A stretch of DNA of 21,280 bases from Xylaria sp. FL1777 (Eukaryota > Ascomycota > Sordariomycetes > Xylariales > Xylariaceae). Both the position numbers and the translations under genes were made by a program. The stretch spans positions 1 to 21,280 of the forward strand of contig MU400929.1 of assembly GCA_022578965.1 (NCBI GenBank), read 5' to 3'. Positions 1 to 10,399 of this stretch are shown here, piece after piece (positions within the stretch are counted from its first letter, which is position 1; each line of letters begins with the position of its first letter). Below the pieces are notes generated by a model, which did no database searches, was not told where the DNA came from, and saw only the letters and a program-made list of their open reading frames with translations.

Positions 1-2640
1 TTTTTTTTTTTTTTTTGCTTTTTTATAATTAAAAATATATAGCTGCTATTTTTTATTACTTTTAATAAATAGCTTATTTTTATTAATTAAACTTAGTATG
101 TTTTGCTATATTAAAACTTTAATTAGTTAAACAACCTTAGTATTAAACTTATTAATTTTAATATTAGCAAATTATTGCTTTTTTTTTATTAATAGATTTA
201 ACGCATTAAAAGAATTATATAATGTAGTATAACTATTAGTACGTTTTTTAATATTACTATTAATATATATTTTGCAAGCATATTTAATAATATTTTAGTT
301 AATAAAAAAAAAAATATACTGCTTATTTTAATATATTTAAAAGAACTATTTTATATTACTACAAATTAAAGCAATATAAAAGCTTATAATAGCTAATCGA
401 TTAAATATAACAAAAATATCTTGTATAAAGTTTTTATTATTTTTTATATTAATTGCAAAAGTACTATTAATATGCTTTAAAGCTAAATTAATAGCTTTTT
501 ATTTACTTTTAGCTATAATATATTAAACAAAGCTTAACTATAATATTTTTGTTATAAGTTCTAGTTTTATAACATTAAAATAAAGTAACTAAGCAAAATA
601 TAATATTTTTAGTTTATAATTATTAAACTTTTTTTTATAAAAAAAAATAAAAAAATAAGAAATAATTTAACGTAATACTTTATAATTATTAAGCTAAACT
701 GCTATAATTATTATAAGTAAATATCTTATAATACTTATATATTAGCAATAGCTTTAAAACTTAATATTAATTAATTTGCTTTTGTTTTAAGTATATTTTT
801 TTGTTTAACTTATATATTTTAACTATTAAAACTATAAAGCTATAATTTTTTACTTAAGTAATATAAAATCTATGCTTTTTAATACTATTTAAATATAATT
901 TAGTTAAACTTTATTAAAGAATAATATATTAAATTTAACTAAGTTATAAATTAAGAACACTAAAATATAAGCATAAAACCTATTATATAATAATAGTAAA
1001 GCTTAATAATACTAAACTTTATTTTTTTTAATATATTGCTTGCAGCTAAAAAATTATATATTATGTTTTATAAAAAAATTTTAAAAAGTTTAAAAAATTA
1101 ATTAAATAAAATTTAGCACAATATAAAAAAAAGCTAGTATAAAAAGCATTTATTATTTATAGTTATATATATTGCTTGCTTTTATTTAAGCAGCTATTAT
1201 AGCTTAAATAAAAAATGTAGTTTTTTAATTTTTATATACTATTGCAAATTATTTATTATAGTTTTAATAATTTAAAATAATACAAAATAAAGTATTATAA
1301 ACTTAATATACTTTAGATATTTTTTTTTTGTTTTTATAAATAATAAAAATTTATAAAATATAGCTAACGTTATTTTGTAGTTATGCAATGTTTAAAAATA
1401 AAGCAAACCTTTTTAAATGTAATAATTTAAATAAAAAATAAACAGCATAAACTAATAAATAATTAGTTGCTTTATTTATATAAACTAAAGTTAGCGTTAA
1501 ATAAAAAAAAAGCTATTTTTTTTTAAAAGAAATAATAATATACTATTATAACTATATAAATAAGCTAAGCATATTTAAACTAGCAATTATAAAATAGTTA
1601 GTTAAATTTTACATAATATTTTTATAACTTATGCTAAGATTTTAAACATTGTTTTTAAAGTTAAAATTATTATATATAAATATAGCACTTAAGTTATAAG
1701 TAATATGCTTTAAGTTAAGCTATATATTTATTAATTTAAATATTAAAACATTAATTAACTAATTATTATATATGCAACTTTGTTTAGCTATTTTATTTAG
1801 CTATTTTAAAATAAACTTATAGCTAACATATATTTTAAATTAAACAAAAGTATTAATTACTTAAGTTTATGTTTTATTACTATAAAAATAAATGCTAATA
1901 AATTACTATAAAAAATTGCTTATTAAAAGTATATATGTACTTAATAATAAAGCTATAATTATATATGCTTTAGTAATATAAAAAAATAGCATATTAGCTT
2001 TAGTTATGTTATAAGATTTATGCCCGGTTTATTAATTTGTAAAAATACCTAAAAAAAAAGCAACAAAACGTAAAAATGTATCTTAAATTTAAAACTAAAA
2101 AAAACAAAGTAACTTTTTAATTTATTATGTATTATAAACATTTTTAACTTAGCAGAGCTTTTTATTAAAAGCTTTAAATGCCTTAAAATTAAATTTAGTA
2201 AAAGCTAGTTATTTAAATAAAATAAAAAGCTTGTTTTAAAATGCAAAAATGTTAGCAATATTATAATTTGCATTATTTTCTTTAAATTTTATTTAAATAC
2301 TAGCTTTTTAAAAATGCTATTAAACTTTAGGGTTTTTTAATATATTAACTATTTTGCGCATTTATAGCTTTAATTAATTATTAGTTATAATTTGCAATAA
2401 AAGCTATTTTTTTAAAAACTAACAAAAATTATAGCTTTAATTATAATTATAATGCTAATACTTTTATATATTTATTATAACTTATTGCTAACGTACAAAA
2501 TTAGATTTTTTATTTAAGTTATTGCTTTTATAATCGGAATTATTTTTAAAGTTAAAAGTAATAAAAGTAATATTAAGAAAATTAGTTAATTTAGATATAA
2601 AAAATAGCATAAACGCTAGTATAGTAAACTATACAAGCAA
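1..2640. other. RIP-type AT-rich DNA, no gene seen
   Basis: This stretch begins with a run of T and is very AT-rich, with most remaining C:G pairs in AGC/GCT words. All frames are broken by TAA and TAG at short intervals and I see no RNA gene, tandem array or recognisable protein motif. It looks like old transposon or intergenic DNA after heavy C-to-T mutation on both strands. A weak inverted pair of AGCTAACGTTA-like words lies near 1370 and 1490, but it is too short to call. Confidence 0.6.
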
Positions 2641-3000
2641 GCAAAGTAATCGCAAAAAAAACAATAATAAAAAAAACAATATTTTAGTTAAAAAATCTAT
2701 AGTATGCAATACAACAAAAACTAGGCGTTAAAAAAATACGAAAAAAATATAACTATGTGCAAAATATAATAATTAATTAATTAAGTATAACTTTAAACGG
2801 ATTTAAAGTTATTGCATAAATAAATTACGGTTTGTTGTTTTTTAAATAAGAACGTAAGCAGGAAAATCAACATAGTTGCTTTAGACCAGAATTCCAAGTT
2901 TATATTAAAGGAAGTAAAAAGAGTTGTAATTAGTAAAAGGGTAGTATAGCTAAAGAGGTACAAACGCAAGAACTATTTTAGTTTAAAGCACTTAAGATAA
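2640..3000. other. Island with weaker RIP signature
   Basis: G+C rises here to about 27-30% in the best lines (2881-3000), about twice the level of the surrounding DNA. CA dinucleotides survive in contexts that are lost elsewhere (for example around 2868-2900 and 2960-2970), along with GG and CC pairs. The island stops exactly where the 2.03-kb repeat begins at 3001. It may be single-copy sequence that was less exposed to repeat-directed mutation, or a later insertion. No RNA fold or known family is recognised. Confidence 0.5.
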
Positions 3001-3046
3001 AAAGCTATAAACAAAAGTTAATAGTTATTATAACTATATAAAAATG
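2791..3046 (+). pseudogene. Possible coding relic, unknown product
   Basis: One plus-strand frame stays protein-like through the island. It reads LNGFKVIA, stop, INYGLLFFK, stop, then ERKQENQHSCFRPEF, QVYIKGSKKSCN, two stops, KGSIAKEVQTQELF, stop and FKALKIKSYKQKL, and runs a little into the 2.03-kb repeat. The stops are TAA or TAG, which CAA, CAG or TGG become after C-to-T or G-to-A change, so the frame could have been open before mutation. I do not recognise a family. No start codon or upstream signal can be fixed, and the length is too short to judge a domain. It could be a chance run in a segment with fewer stops. It is offered only because its amino-acid mix is more normal than that of other frames in the window. 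Confidence 0.2.
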
Positions 3047-5029
3047 TAAAACATTATTAGTATAATTATAGCTTAAGCTTAAACTTTTTTGCTTATTTTT
3101 TTTATTGTAAGCTTATAAAATTAATAAAAATAACTGTTAAATTAATTAGCTGCTAAGTTAATATTTAAGCTCGAAATATTTAAAGCATAATAAAATAGCA
3201 ATATAAAAAGTTCGTTTTTACTTAAAAAAATATTTATAATACTTAAAGCTTTATTAATTAAGCTAAGCTAAATAGTTATAACTTAACTATTGCTTTTATT
3301 AAGCTTTTTAATAAAAAAAAAGTTCTTTATTTAATAAAGTAAGCTAATAATAAGCTAAACTGCTTAGTTAAACTAGTTTAAACATTTTTTTATTGCTTAA
3401 AAATATAAAAGTAATTCTTTAAAATTGTTAGCTTTAATAATATATATAATATTAATCGATTTAAGCTGCTATTATTTTAAGCAACAAGTTAAACTTGCTT
3501 AAAAACGGTTTTTAATGCTATATTTAGCTTAATTAATAATAAAAAGCAAAAAAGCTTTTAGTTTTTAGTTAAAAATATTTGTTAGCTTATAACATACTAT
3601 ATAATATAAAAGCTTAATATAGTTATAACTAATTATAACAAAGCAATAAAAGCTGCATTAAATTATTAGTTTTTTTTTTATAGCAATAAATCTGCACATA
3701 TTACATTAATTTTAACGTTTTGTTTAAAGCTAAGCAAAAATAAGTTTTAAGTTAAATTAACAGTAATAGCTTTATTACTAGCAAAAATAAAAATGCTACT
3801 TTTGTTAGTTAAGCATTAATAAGGTTAACTTTTTTAAACAAGCAGTTAGTTAAAGCTACGTTTATTAATAACAAAAAAATTCTTTATATATATTAAAGCG
3901 TTTTAATTATATAAAAAACAATAATATTTGCAAAAACAAAAGCTATGCATAAAAAAGCATAAATCAATTTTTACTAACAATTTAATAACTAGCGCTTTAT
4001 TTTATAATATATTTATAAAACTTATATGTTTTTTAAAATGTAATAAGCATGTTATTATATTTATAAATATTATAACTTTAACATTTAAGTTATATTAAGC
4101 ATAAAAGCAAGCAACAATAATATAAAAAGCTACTTTTTAAATAATATAAATTACTTATATAGTTTTATTAAAGCAATGCAAAAAATAATAGCTAACTAAA
4201 AGCGTAATTTTAAATAAGCTTATACTTAAAATAAAGTTTTAACTTAACGTAAATATTTATTATTATTTTTTAATTATTTAAGTAAGCTTTAAATAATTAT
4301 AGCTTTAAAAAAGCTTAACTTATTTAATTAGCAATATTAAATTGCTTGCAAAGCTATATTAAACATAAATAACTTTTTTTTAACAAACATTAAATATTAC
4401 ACTAATAACTATTTAGTTTTTATTAAACTTAAGATCTTATGTTATTATAAGGTTTACTTTAAGCTAGCATATGTAAGCTTTTTTAATAAATTAAACATTT
4501 ATTTACGTTAAAAGTTATAAGAATTATTATTAAAAAATGTATACAAATAAATCTGCAACTTTAAAATTGCTATAATGCTTTATAGTTAACTAAAAAACTT
4601 TATAAAAGCAATTTTTAATAAGCTTATAATTAAACTAAGTAAGCTATTAAGCAAAGCTTTAAAAAAATAGCTAATAAAGTAAAACTAAAGTTGCTTACTA
4701 AGTAGCTAAAACAAGTTAACTTTAGTTAAGCTTAAGTAAAATAAAAGCTAATATAGCAGTACTAAAAAAAGCAATAGTTATTTTTTTACTTAGCGCTAAA
4801 TACGTAGTTAATTAATAGTGCTTAAAGTAAAAAAAACTATAAGTAGCAAGTTTAGCAAGTATTAAATATAGCTTACTATTTAAAAACAAAAAAGTTAATA
4901 AAAGCTAAAATAATTAAATTAATAAATACTTAATATAACTGTTTATAGTAGTTTAATAATGTTTTATAAGTAAAAACTACTATTATAATATATAAAATAT
5001 TAATATTTAAAAGCTAACACGTTATATAA
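3001..5029 (+). repeat. 2.03-kb dispersed direct repeat, copy 1
   Basis: This segment of about 2,029 bp is repeated in the same orientation at 16805-18832. Homology begins sharply at AAAGCTATAAAC and ends sharply at GTTATATAA, and the flanks on both sides are unrelated. Almost all differences between the copies are C/T or G/A, with a few transversions and about one net base of indel, as expected when both copies were mutated by RIP. The sharp, shared ends suggest a transposable element or a discrete duplicated unit. No clear terminal inverted repeat or target duplication is visible. A 13-base word at 3047-3059 recurs inverted at 4954-4966, which is weak evidence in DNA this AT-rich. I could not read a transposase in it, so the class is unknown. 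Confidence 0.85.
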
Positions 5030-5165
5030 ATAGTTTATTATAATACTTATATTAAAAAGTCTGCATAAAAATAATGCTGTTAAAAAAAGAATTAAGCTAG
5101 AAATTTAATTAGTTGTATAAAAGTAAAAAGTAGGTTTATTAAAGCAGGAAATATTATAAAGTCCG

Positions 5166-5248
5166 TTTTTTAATTAAGCTAATAAAAGCATTATGTGTTT
5201 ATAAAATCATGTATTTATATTAATTCTTTATATGTTTGTATTAATTCC
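5166..5248 (+). repeat. 83-bp inverted repeat, left arm
   Basis: The reverse complement of this segment matches 15479-15561 over 83 bp with no indel and only transition differences. The homology stops on both sides. It contains an internal short duplication of an ATTAATACAAACATATAA-like word. The two arms bracket about 10.2 kb that includes all the tandem arrays and the gypsy element. They may be the ends of a larger composite element, or two insertions of the same small repeat in opposite orientation. Confidence 0.75.
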
Positions 5249-5650
5249 TTATTTATAACGTAAACTTTTTATATACGTAAACTTATTTAATAATTGCAAA
5301 TCCATTTTTTTAAAAAATAAAGTATTAATTCTGTTTAGTTTTTTTTATAAATATATAAGTATAATTTATAACGTAGTAAACTATATTAGCTTATATTTTT
5401 GCTTTTTTTAAGCTAGCAAGTTTAGTTTTTTTTATATATAATAATATTAATTTATTTAATAGCTAATGTAATTAAGCATTTTTTACACATTTAAAGTAGT
5501 TTTTGTAAAAAAATCATCCTTAAAACAACAACTATAATAAAAAAGCTTTGCTTTAGTTTTACTTTTGTTGTTTTTAGTAATAAATAAACATATATTCTGC
5601 TATATACTTTAAAAACACATTAATATATTATTTATAAATTTACATAAAAT
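5249..5650. other. AT-rich spacer, no gene seen
   Basis: No gene is visible. The stretch at 5500-5580 keeps some CA dinucleotides and has an imperfect inverted pair, AAAACAACAA near 5522 against TTGTTGTTTT near 5567. Otherwise it is ordinary RIP-type DNA between the inverted-repeat arm and the first tandem array. Confidence 0.5.
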
Positions 5651-5850
5651 AAACATTTTAGCATATTAAAGCATTATTACTGTTTGTTTTATTTATTTTG
5701 TAGCATTTTAGCTTAATAAAGCATTATAAGTATTTATTTTATTTGTTTTATAGCACTTTAGCTTAGCAAAGCATTATAATTATTTGTTTTATTTATTTTG
5801 TAGTACTTTAGCTTAGTAAAAAATTAATAAAAATTGTTTTATTTGTTTTA
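5651..5850 (+). repeat. Tandem array, 4 units of 50 bp
   Basis: Four consecutive units start at 5651, 5701, 5751 and 5801 with an exact 50-base period. Each has the pattern (T)AGCA(T/C)TTTAGCTTA, then an AAAGCATTATAA-like middle, then TTTGTTTTATTT(A/G)TTTT. Units differ mainly by transitions, and the last has a more diverged centre. The regular period makes this a true minisatellite rather than chance AT-rich similarity. Confidence 0.85.
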
Positions 5851-6325
5851 TATAAACGTTATTACTTTTTATACTGTTTTTGCGTTTTTTTTTAAGCTAA
5901 ACTATTGTATTAAAAATTATGTTAGTTATACTATATACGTTAAAGTAAAAATTAAGCATAAAAAAACATTAATTTAAAATAAAAAAAAAAAACAATTAAA
6001 ACAGTTGTTTGTATTAATATAACAAACAAAAAAATCGCAAGTAATTAATAAACACCTTAAGGTTTTTAGCAATATAAAAGCGCTATATTTGCTCCTTTAT
6101 TTTTTAAGCTTTTATTTAGTGCTTTTAATTTACTAAATATTAGTGCTTTTAAATCTTTACTTGTTTATTTTTATATATTTCTAAATATTGTTTTTTTATA
6201 GCAATTTAAATAATTTTTTTACTTAAAAAAAAGTAGCTAAAAACAAGTTATTTTTATATTAAGTTTACTATAACGCTTTAATAAGTGCTTATAATATTTT
6301 TTTAAGCATAAAAACATGTTTAATG

Positions 6326-6946
6326 CTTGCAAAGCAAAGTTATTTAATTTACGTTATTATTTAAAAACGCTATAATAATTATAGCTTTTAAAAATATCTT
6401 GTTTTTATATTAGTAATATTTAAAAGCAATAAATATTAAAAATAATTATAATAATACAAAAAAACAGAATATTGCTAGTAATAAACTTGCAAAGCAAAGT
6501 ACTTTAGCTTAATTTACGTTATTATTTAAAAAGTTTATTATAATTATAGTTTTTAAAAATATTCTGTTTATATATTAATAACGTTTAAAAACAATAAATA
6601 ATAAAAATAATTATAATAATACAAAAAAACAAAACATTACTAATAATAAGCTTATAAAGCAAAGTATTTTAGCTTAATTTATGTTATTATTTAAAAAGTT
6701 TATAGTAATTACAGTTTTTAAAAATATTTTGTTTATATATTAATAATGTTTTAAAGCAATAAATAGTAAAAAAAAAAAAAACAATAATACAAAAAAATAA
6801 AACTAGTTTATATTATTATTTAAAAAGTTTATTATAATTGCAGTTTTTAATAATGTTTCGTTTATATATTAATAACGTTTAAAAGTAATAAACAAAAAAA
6901 AAAAAAAACAATAATATAAAAAAACAAAACATTACTAATAAAAAGC
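6326..6946 (+). repeat. Tandem array, about 160-165-bp units
   Basis: Units begin at the CTTGCAAAGCAAAGT-like word at 6326, 6486 and 6651 (spacings 160 and 165), with a shortened fourth unit from about 6811 that lacks this word. Shared landmarks in order are ACGTTATTATTTAAAAA, TATAATTATAG, TTTTTAAAAATAT, ATATTAATAACGTTTAAAA and a closing ACAAAAAAACA(A/G)AA. Besides transitions, the later units have A-run length changes. The size is in the range of satellite or intergenic-spacer repeats, but nothing here identifies it as ribosomal. Confidence 0.8.
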
Positions 6947-7026
6947 TACGCTATAGTAATATAAATTTTTTTTTTTTTTTTGTAGTTTATATAAAAAAAA
7001 AATAAATTACTATTGTTAAGTTTACT

Positions 7027-7138
7027 ATAAGCTAGCTTTAATTAATTTACTTTTATATTAACTATTAATTAAGTTTTTTAAGCAAAAAATACTTAGTTAA
7101 TAGTTAATAAAAAAGCAAATTAAGTAAAGCTAGCTTAT
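7027..7138. repeat. Long hairpin (foldback) 1
   Basis: The arm starting ATAAGCTAGCTTTAATTAA at 7027 pairs with the arm ending TTAAGTAAAGCTAGCTTAT at 7138, giving a stem of about 50 bp with a few mismatches around a small loop near 7078-7088. The core, AAGTTTTTTAAGCAAAAAAT and the TTAGTTAATAGTT that follows, is shared with the next hairpin. It resembles a small foldback or MITE-like unit, though no target duplication was found. Confidence 0.7.
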
Positions 7139-7156
7139 AATAATTTTATTAAAAGC

Positions 7157-7238
7157 TATAAATCTGCTTTTTTATAAATAATAAAGTTTTTTAAGCAAAA
7201 AATGCTTAGTTAATAGTTTATAAAAAAGCAGATTTATA
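7157..7238. repeat. Long hairpin (foldback) 2
   Basis: TATAAATCTGCTTTTTTATAA at 7157 onward pairs with the arm ending in TTATAAAAAAGCAGATTTATA at 7238. The central loop sequence is nearly the same as in hairpin 1 directly upstream, so the two appear to be tandem duplicates of one foldback unit whose outer arms differ. The outer arms stay complementary within each hairpin although they differ between hairpins. Confidence 0.7.
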
Positions 7239-7257
7239 GTAAAGCAAAGTAAGCCAT

Positions 7258-7775
7258 AGTAAAAAAAAAACAAAAAAAACAGCTAATATATTTTGCATAA
7301 AGTACGCAAAAAAAATGCTTATGTTTTTTATAATAATATATTTATAAATTATATGCATAAAAACAAAAAAAAAAACATATGCATTTTGTATTAAGTATTT
7401 ATATAAGCTATTTATGCTTATTGCTATATTACGTTTTTATAGTATTTATTTAAATATTTAAGTATTTATAAAAAAAAAAAAAAACAATAAATATGCTTTT
7501 ATTTGCGTTTAAAATAAAGCTGCTTTTTAAGTTGCTATAGCAATACGTTTATATGTTTTATATGTTTAAAAAAAAAAAAACAGCTAATATACTTTTAATA
7601 GTATACGTAATAAAATAGCTTTTGCTTTTTATAGCAACGCGTTTTTTTGTATATTATATATATAAAAGAAAAAATAATAAATGCATTTTTTTAATAGTAT
7701 GCTTAATAAAGTTGCTTAAGCTTATTACTGCTATGCGTTTTTATATTATAAATTTATTACTGCTTAAAACAAATA
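7258..7775 (+). repeat. Degenerate tandem array, about 100-bp units with A-run heads
   Basis: About five units follow one another, each headed by a run of 8-14 A. After the A-run comes a word like CAGCTAATATACTTTTAATA, then GTATACGTAATAAA, then a GCTATAGCAATGCGTTTTTATATT-like tail. Post-A-run words lie near 7280, 7378, 7487, 7581 and 7676. The units are strongly diverged, so edges are approximate. The A-runs recall tails of retroposed copies, but the regular spacing favours a tandem satellite. Confidence 0.65.
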
Positions 7776-7825
7776 AAAAAGCTTTTTATATATAAGCTTT
7801 GCTTTAAAACTTTATAAAATATATT

Positions 7826-7955
7826 TTTTTTGTTTTTTTATATAATAAATAGCTTAAATAATATATATTACTTTTTAACTTTTTAAACCTTATTTTTTGT
7901 TTTTTTATATGTAAACAGCTTAAATAATATGTATTACTTTTTAATTTTTTTTAAC
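7826..7955 (+). repeat. 66-bp tandem duplication
   Basis: Two adjacent copies share TTTTTTGTTTTTTTATAT, AGCTTAAATAATAT and a TATTACTTTTTAA tail. The AGCTTAAATAATAT word lies at 7851 and 7917, a 66-base period. Most differences are transitions. Confidence 0.65.
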
Positions 7956-8910
7956 TTATTTTTTATTATAGCTAAAAGCTTTTTTTTATTACGAATATAA
8001 AGCATGTTTTTTTTTTTAATTAAATTTAATATATAAAACAAAAAAAAAACTCTAAAAAAGCAACAAAAAACAATTAAATATAAAATATGCTATAGCTTAA
8101 AAGCTTTTAAGTAAAAAAAAAGTAAAAAAAAGTTTAGTTTATTACTATAGCTAAAAAAAAGTTAGCTTTGTTTTATTATTTAAACATATAATTAAAAAAA
8201 AAAAAAATTAAGCTTATAAAATAGCTTATAACGTATAGTTTTTTTAAAAAAAAAACTTTTAAATAAAAATAGCATATATATATAAAAATGCGTTAAAAAA
8301 TAAGTATATATATATAGTTATAATTTATAACTATATTTTTTACTAGTATTAATAAAGAAATATAACGGAAATAAAAAGCAAAATGTATGCTTATTATAAA
8401 CGTTGCTAATTATATATAAATTAAAAAAAAAGCTAGATTTTTTTGTTATAATTTTTAATTAATTAAATAATAAAATAATTTAAAGTTAGCGCTATAGTAT
8501 AGTATTAAAACTTTTTTTATGCAAAAAAAAAGCAAAAGTATAAAAATAGTAGTTATTTTATAAACTTTTTTGCTTTAAAATTTATTATTAAAGTATACAT
8601 ACTTTGTAATTTTAGTGCATTAAAAAAACACAAAAAACAAAATAGTAAAAAAAAAATAGCAAAAAAATATATATTAAAAAAAAAAGAAAAAAATAAACAA
8701 AAATAAAATAAAATAAAAAAACAAAGTATAACTATGTCATAACTATAATAAGTTTAAAAGCAAAAAAAAAAAAAAAAAGCTAAAAATATTTTATTATTTA
8801 TATATATAAGTTATTAAAAGTGCTATCTGTACTAAAAATTATATGCTTACTTAAATATACTAATAGATTTATTATTATAAGTAATATAAAAAAGCAATTG
8901 CTTTTTTTTT
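7956..8910. other. AT-rich DNA with A-rich tract, no gene seen
   Basis: No gene or RNA is seen. The stretch at about 8605-8780 is strongly A-rich on this strand, with many runs of 7-17 A. About 350 bp further on the composition flips to T-rich. Several short palindromes occur, such as AAGCAATTGCTT near 8892, but none has a clear role. Confidence 0.5.
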
Positions 8911-8911
8911 T

Positions 8912-8954
8912 AAAAGTAAATATAAATTAACTTTTTATGTTTATATTTGCTTTT
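8912..8954. repeat. 15-bp stem hairpin
   Basis: AAAAGTAAATATAAA at 8912-8926 pairs with TTTATATTTGCTTTT at 8940-8954 with one G:T-type mismatch around a 13-base loop. It is next to a second palindrome around 8892. A transcription role cannot be shown. Confidence 0.5.
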
Positions 8955-9109
8955 ATAAAAAATTTTGCAAGCATAAAAAAACTACAAAAAAAGTTTTTGC
9001 TGTTATGTTTTATATGTTATAGTTTTATTTAAAAGCTTTTTTTATACTTTAATTATATTTAAGAAAACATTTTGTAGTAATATTTTACATAAAAAGTTCT
9101 TTTAACATA

Positions 9110-9365
9110 ATTAAATTTTTACTTTTTTTTTATTTTATATTTTTTTTATTTTACTTTTTTTTTATTTTATATTTTTTTTATTTTATATTTTTTTTATTTT
9201 ATATATTCTTTTTATTTTATATTTTTTTTATTTATTATTTTTTTTATTGATTTATTTACTTATTATATTTTTTATTTCTTTTTATTTTTAAGTATTTTAA
9301 TTTTTAATTTTTTTTTTTTTATTTTTTATTTTTTTTTTATTGTATTTTTTGTTTATTTTGATATA
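9110..9365 (+). repeat. T-rich low-complexity tract
   Basis: About 250 bp are nearly all T with single A interruptions, built from tandem words such as TTTTTTTTATTTTATA of about 16-17 bases in the first half and looser T-runs after 9240. There is almost no G or C. It is probably slippage-expanded simple sequence. Confidence 0.75.
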
Positions 9366-9612
9366 GTTTTTATAATTTCAACTTTTATACAGATTTTAGG
9401 ACATAATTAAAAGTAATAATAATAAAGCTAACGTTATAGCTTTTTTTGCTTAAAAAAAAATCTACTAAAACTTACGCTTTTAACTTTTTTTAAGTATTAA
9501 TATTTTTTTTACTAAAATTTTATAATAATAATAATTATTTTTATAAAAAACTAGTTGCTTAGTAATATTTTTTCTTTTATGTAAAAAAGCAAACATTTTT
9601 TTTATTAGTGCT

Positions 9613-9616
9613 ATAA
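9613..9616. repeat. Target-site duplication, left (ATAA)
   Basis: ATAA directly precedes the left LTR and is repeated directly after the right LTR at 15218-15221. A 4-bp match in such AT-rich DNA could be chance, but it falls exactly at LTR edges set by the LTR alignment. A 5-bp duplication is not supported. Confidence 0.5.
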
Positions 9617-9837
9617 TGTGCTTTCTAAATGCTGGCCTAAAACCTTGTAATTATTACGTAAGGTTAAGTTTGTACTCAAAAAGGTAAATATTAAAAAAAA
9701 GATATTTTTTAAGTATAGTACTAAAAAACTATGTATAAATACTACTAATTTAGGTAAAGCTAGTTTGTACTCCTTAGGTTTTTGCATAGCAACTGTTATA
9801 TAGTGTACACTATAGCTTATGTTGCTTAAAAGCTATA
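9617..9837 (-). repeat. Left LTR (3' LTR of the minus-strand element)
   Basis: This 221-bp terminal repeat matches 14997-15217 base for base in length. On the plus strand it begins TGTGCTTTC and ends AAAAGCTATA, where the other copy ends AAAAGCCACA, so the original ends were TGT...ACA. By eye about 35 positions differ from the right copy, all C/T or G/A, with no indel or transversion. Confidence 0.93.
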
Positions 9838-9850
9838 ATTACTCCTTTTG
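9838..9850 (-). other. Polypurine tract next to 3' LTR
   Basis: Read on the minus strand this is GCAAAAGGAGTAAT, a purine tract ending a few bases before the 3' LTR. In LTR retrotransposons this is where plus-strand DNA synthesis is primed. Its position supports the minus orientation found independently from the protein motifs. Confidence 0.6.
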
Positions 9851-10399
9851 CTAAATAGCTATCTTAGCTATTTATAAAAATAAAGCTATTTATAAATGCT
9901 TTTTAATATTTATACTGCTAACGCCTTTAATTTTCGTTTATTCTTTTTTAGTATGTACTTATTAGTATACTATAAACTTTTTATTAAGTAGCTATTTTTG
10001 CTATAAACTAAAAACAAATTACTGCTGTTATATTTACTAAGCAATATTATTTTTTTAGAGCTTTATAGTTTATATATATTACTATAATAGCAACTTGTAA
10101 TAGCTTACAAGCTATTATAATATAGTTTAAACTTATTAGCTTGCTATTTAACGTGTAAAACCTAATTGCTAGTTTTATAAGTTTTAATTAAGCCTTTTTT
10201 TGTTTGCAGATAAGCTTAAATTTAGTTTTTTAATGCTTTTAAACTACTAAAGTAATTATGTGCTAATAATGCTTTATAGTTTTGTACTAAATATTACTAG
10301 AATTTAATTTTTTCTTTTTTGTTTAAATTTTTAACATAGTTAGTAATCTTTATAGCTGGTTGCTAATTTAGTAGCTATGTTCTAAATAGCAAAAAATAG

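Noticed and set aside
2921..2945. GGAAGTAAAA followed by GAGTTGTAA, resembling the 3' end of 18S rRNA
   Set aside because: Only about ten bases match cleanly, spacing to the next conserved words is off, and no further rRNA sequence or 5.8S lies downstream.
3391..3560. Frames in the 2.03-kb repeat with protein-like runs on both strands
   Set aside because: Words resembling a pogo-type transposase (FIK, stop, R...LKS) occur once, but the acidic residues and later motifs do not follow, so no transposase call is justified.
5651..7775. CRISPR-like array from regular repeats
   Set aside because: Units are contiguous tandem copies without unique spacers between short repeats, and the DNA is fungal in character.
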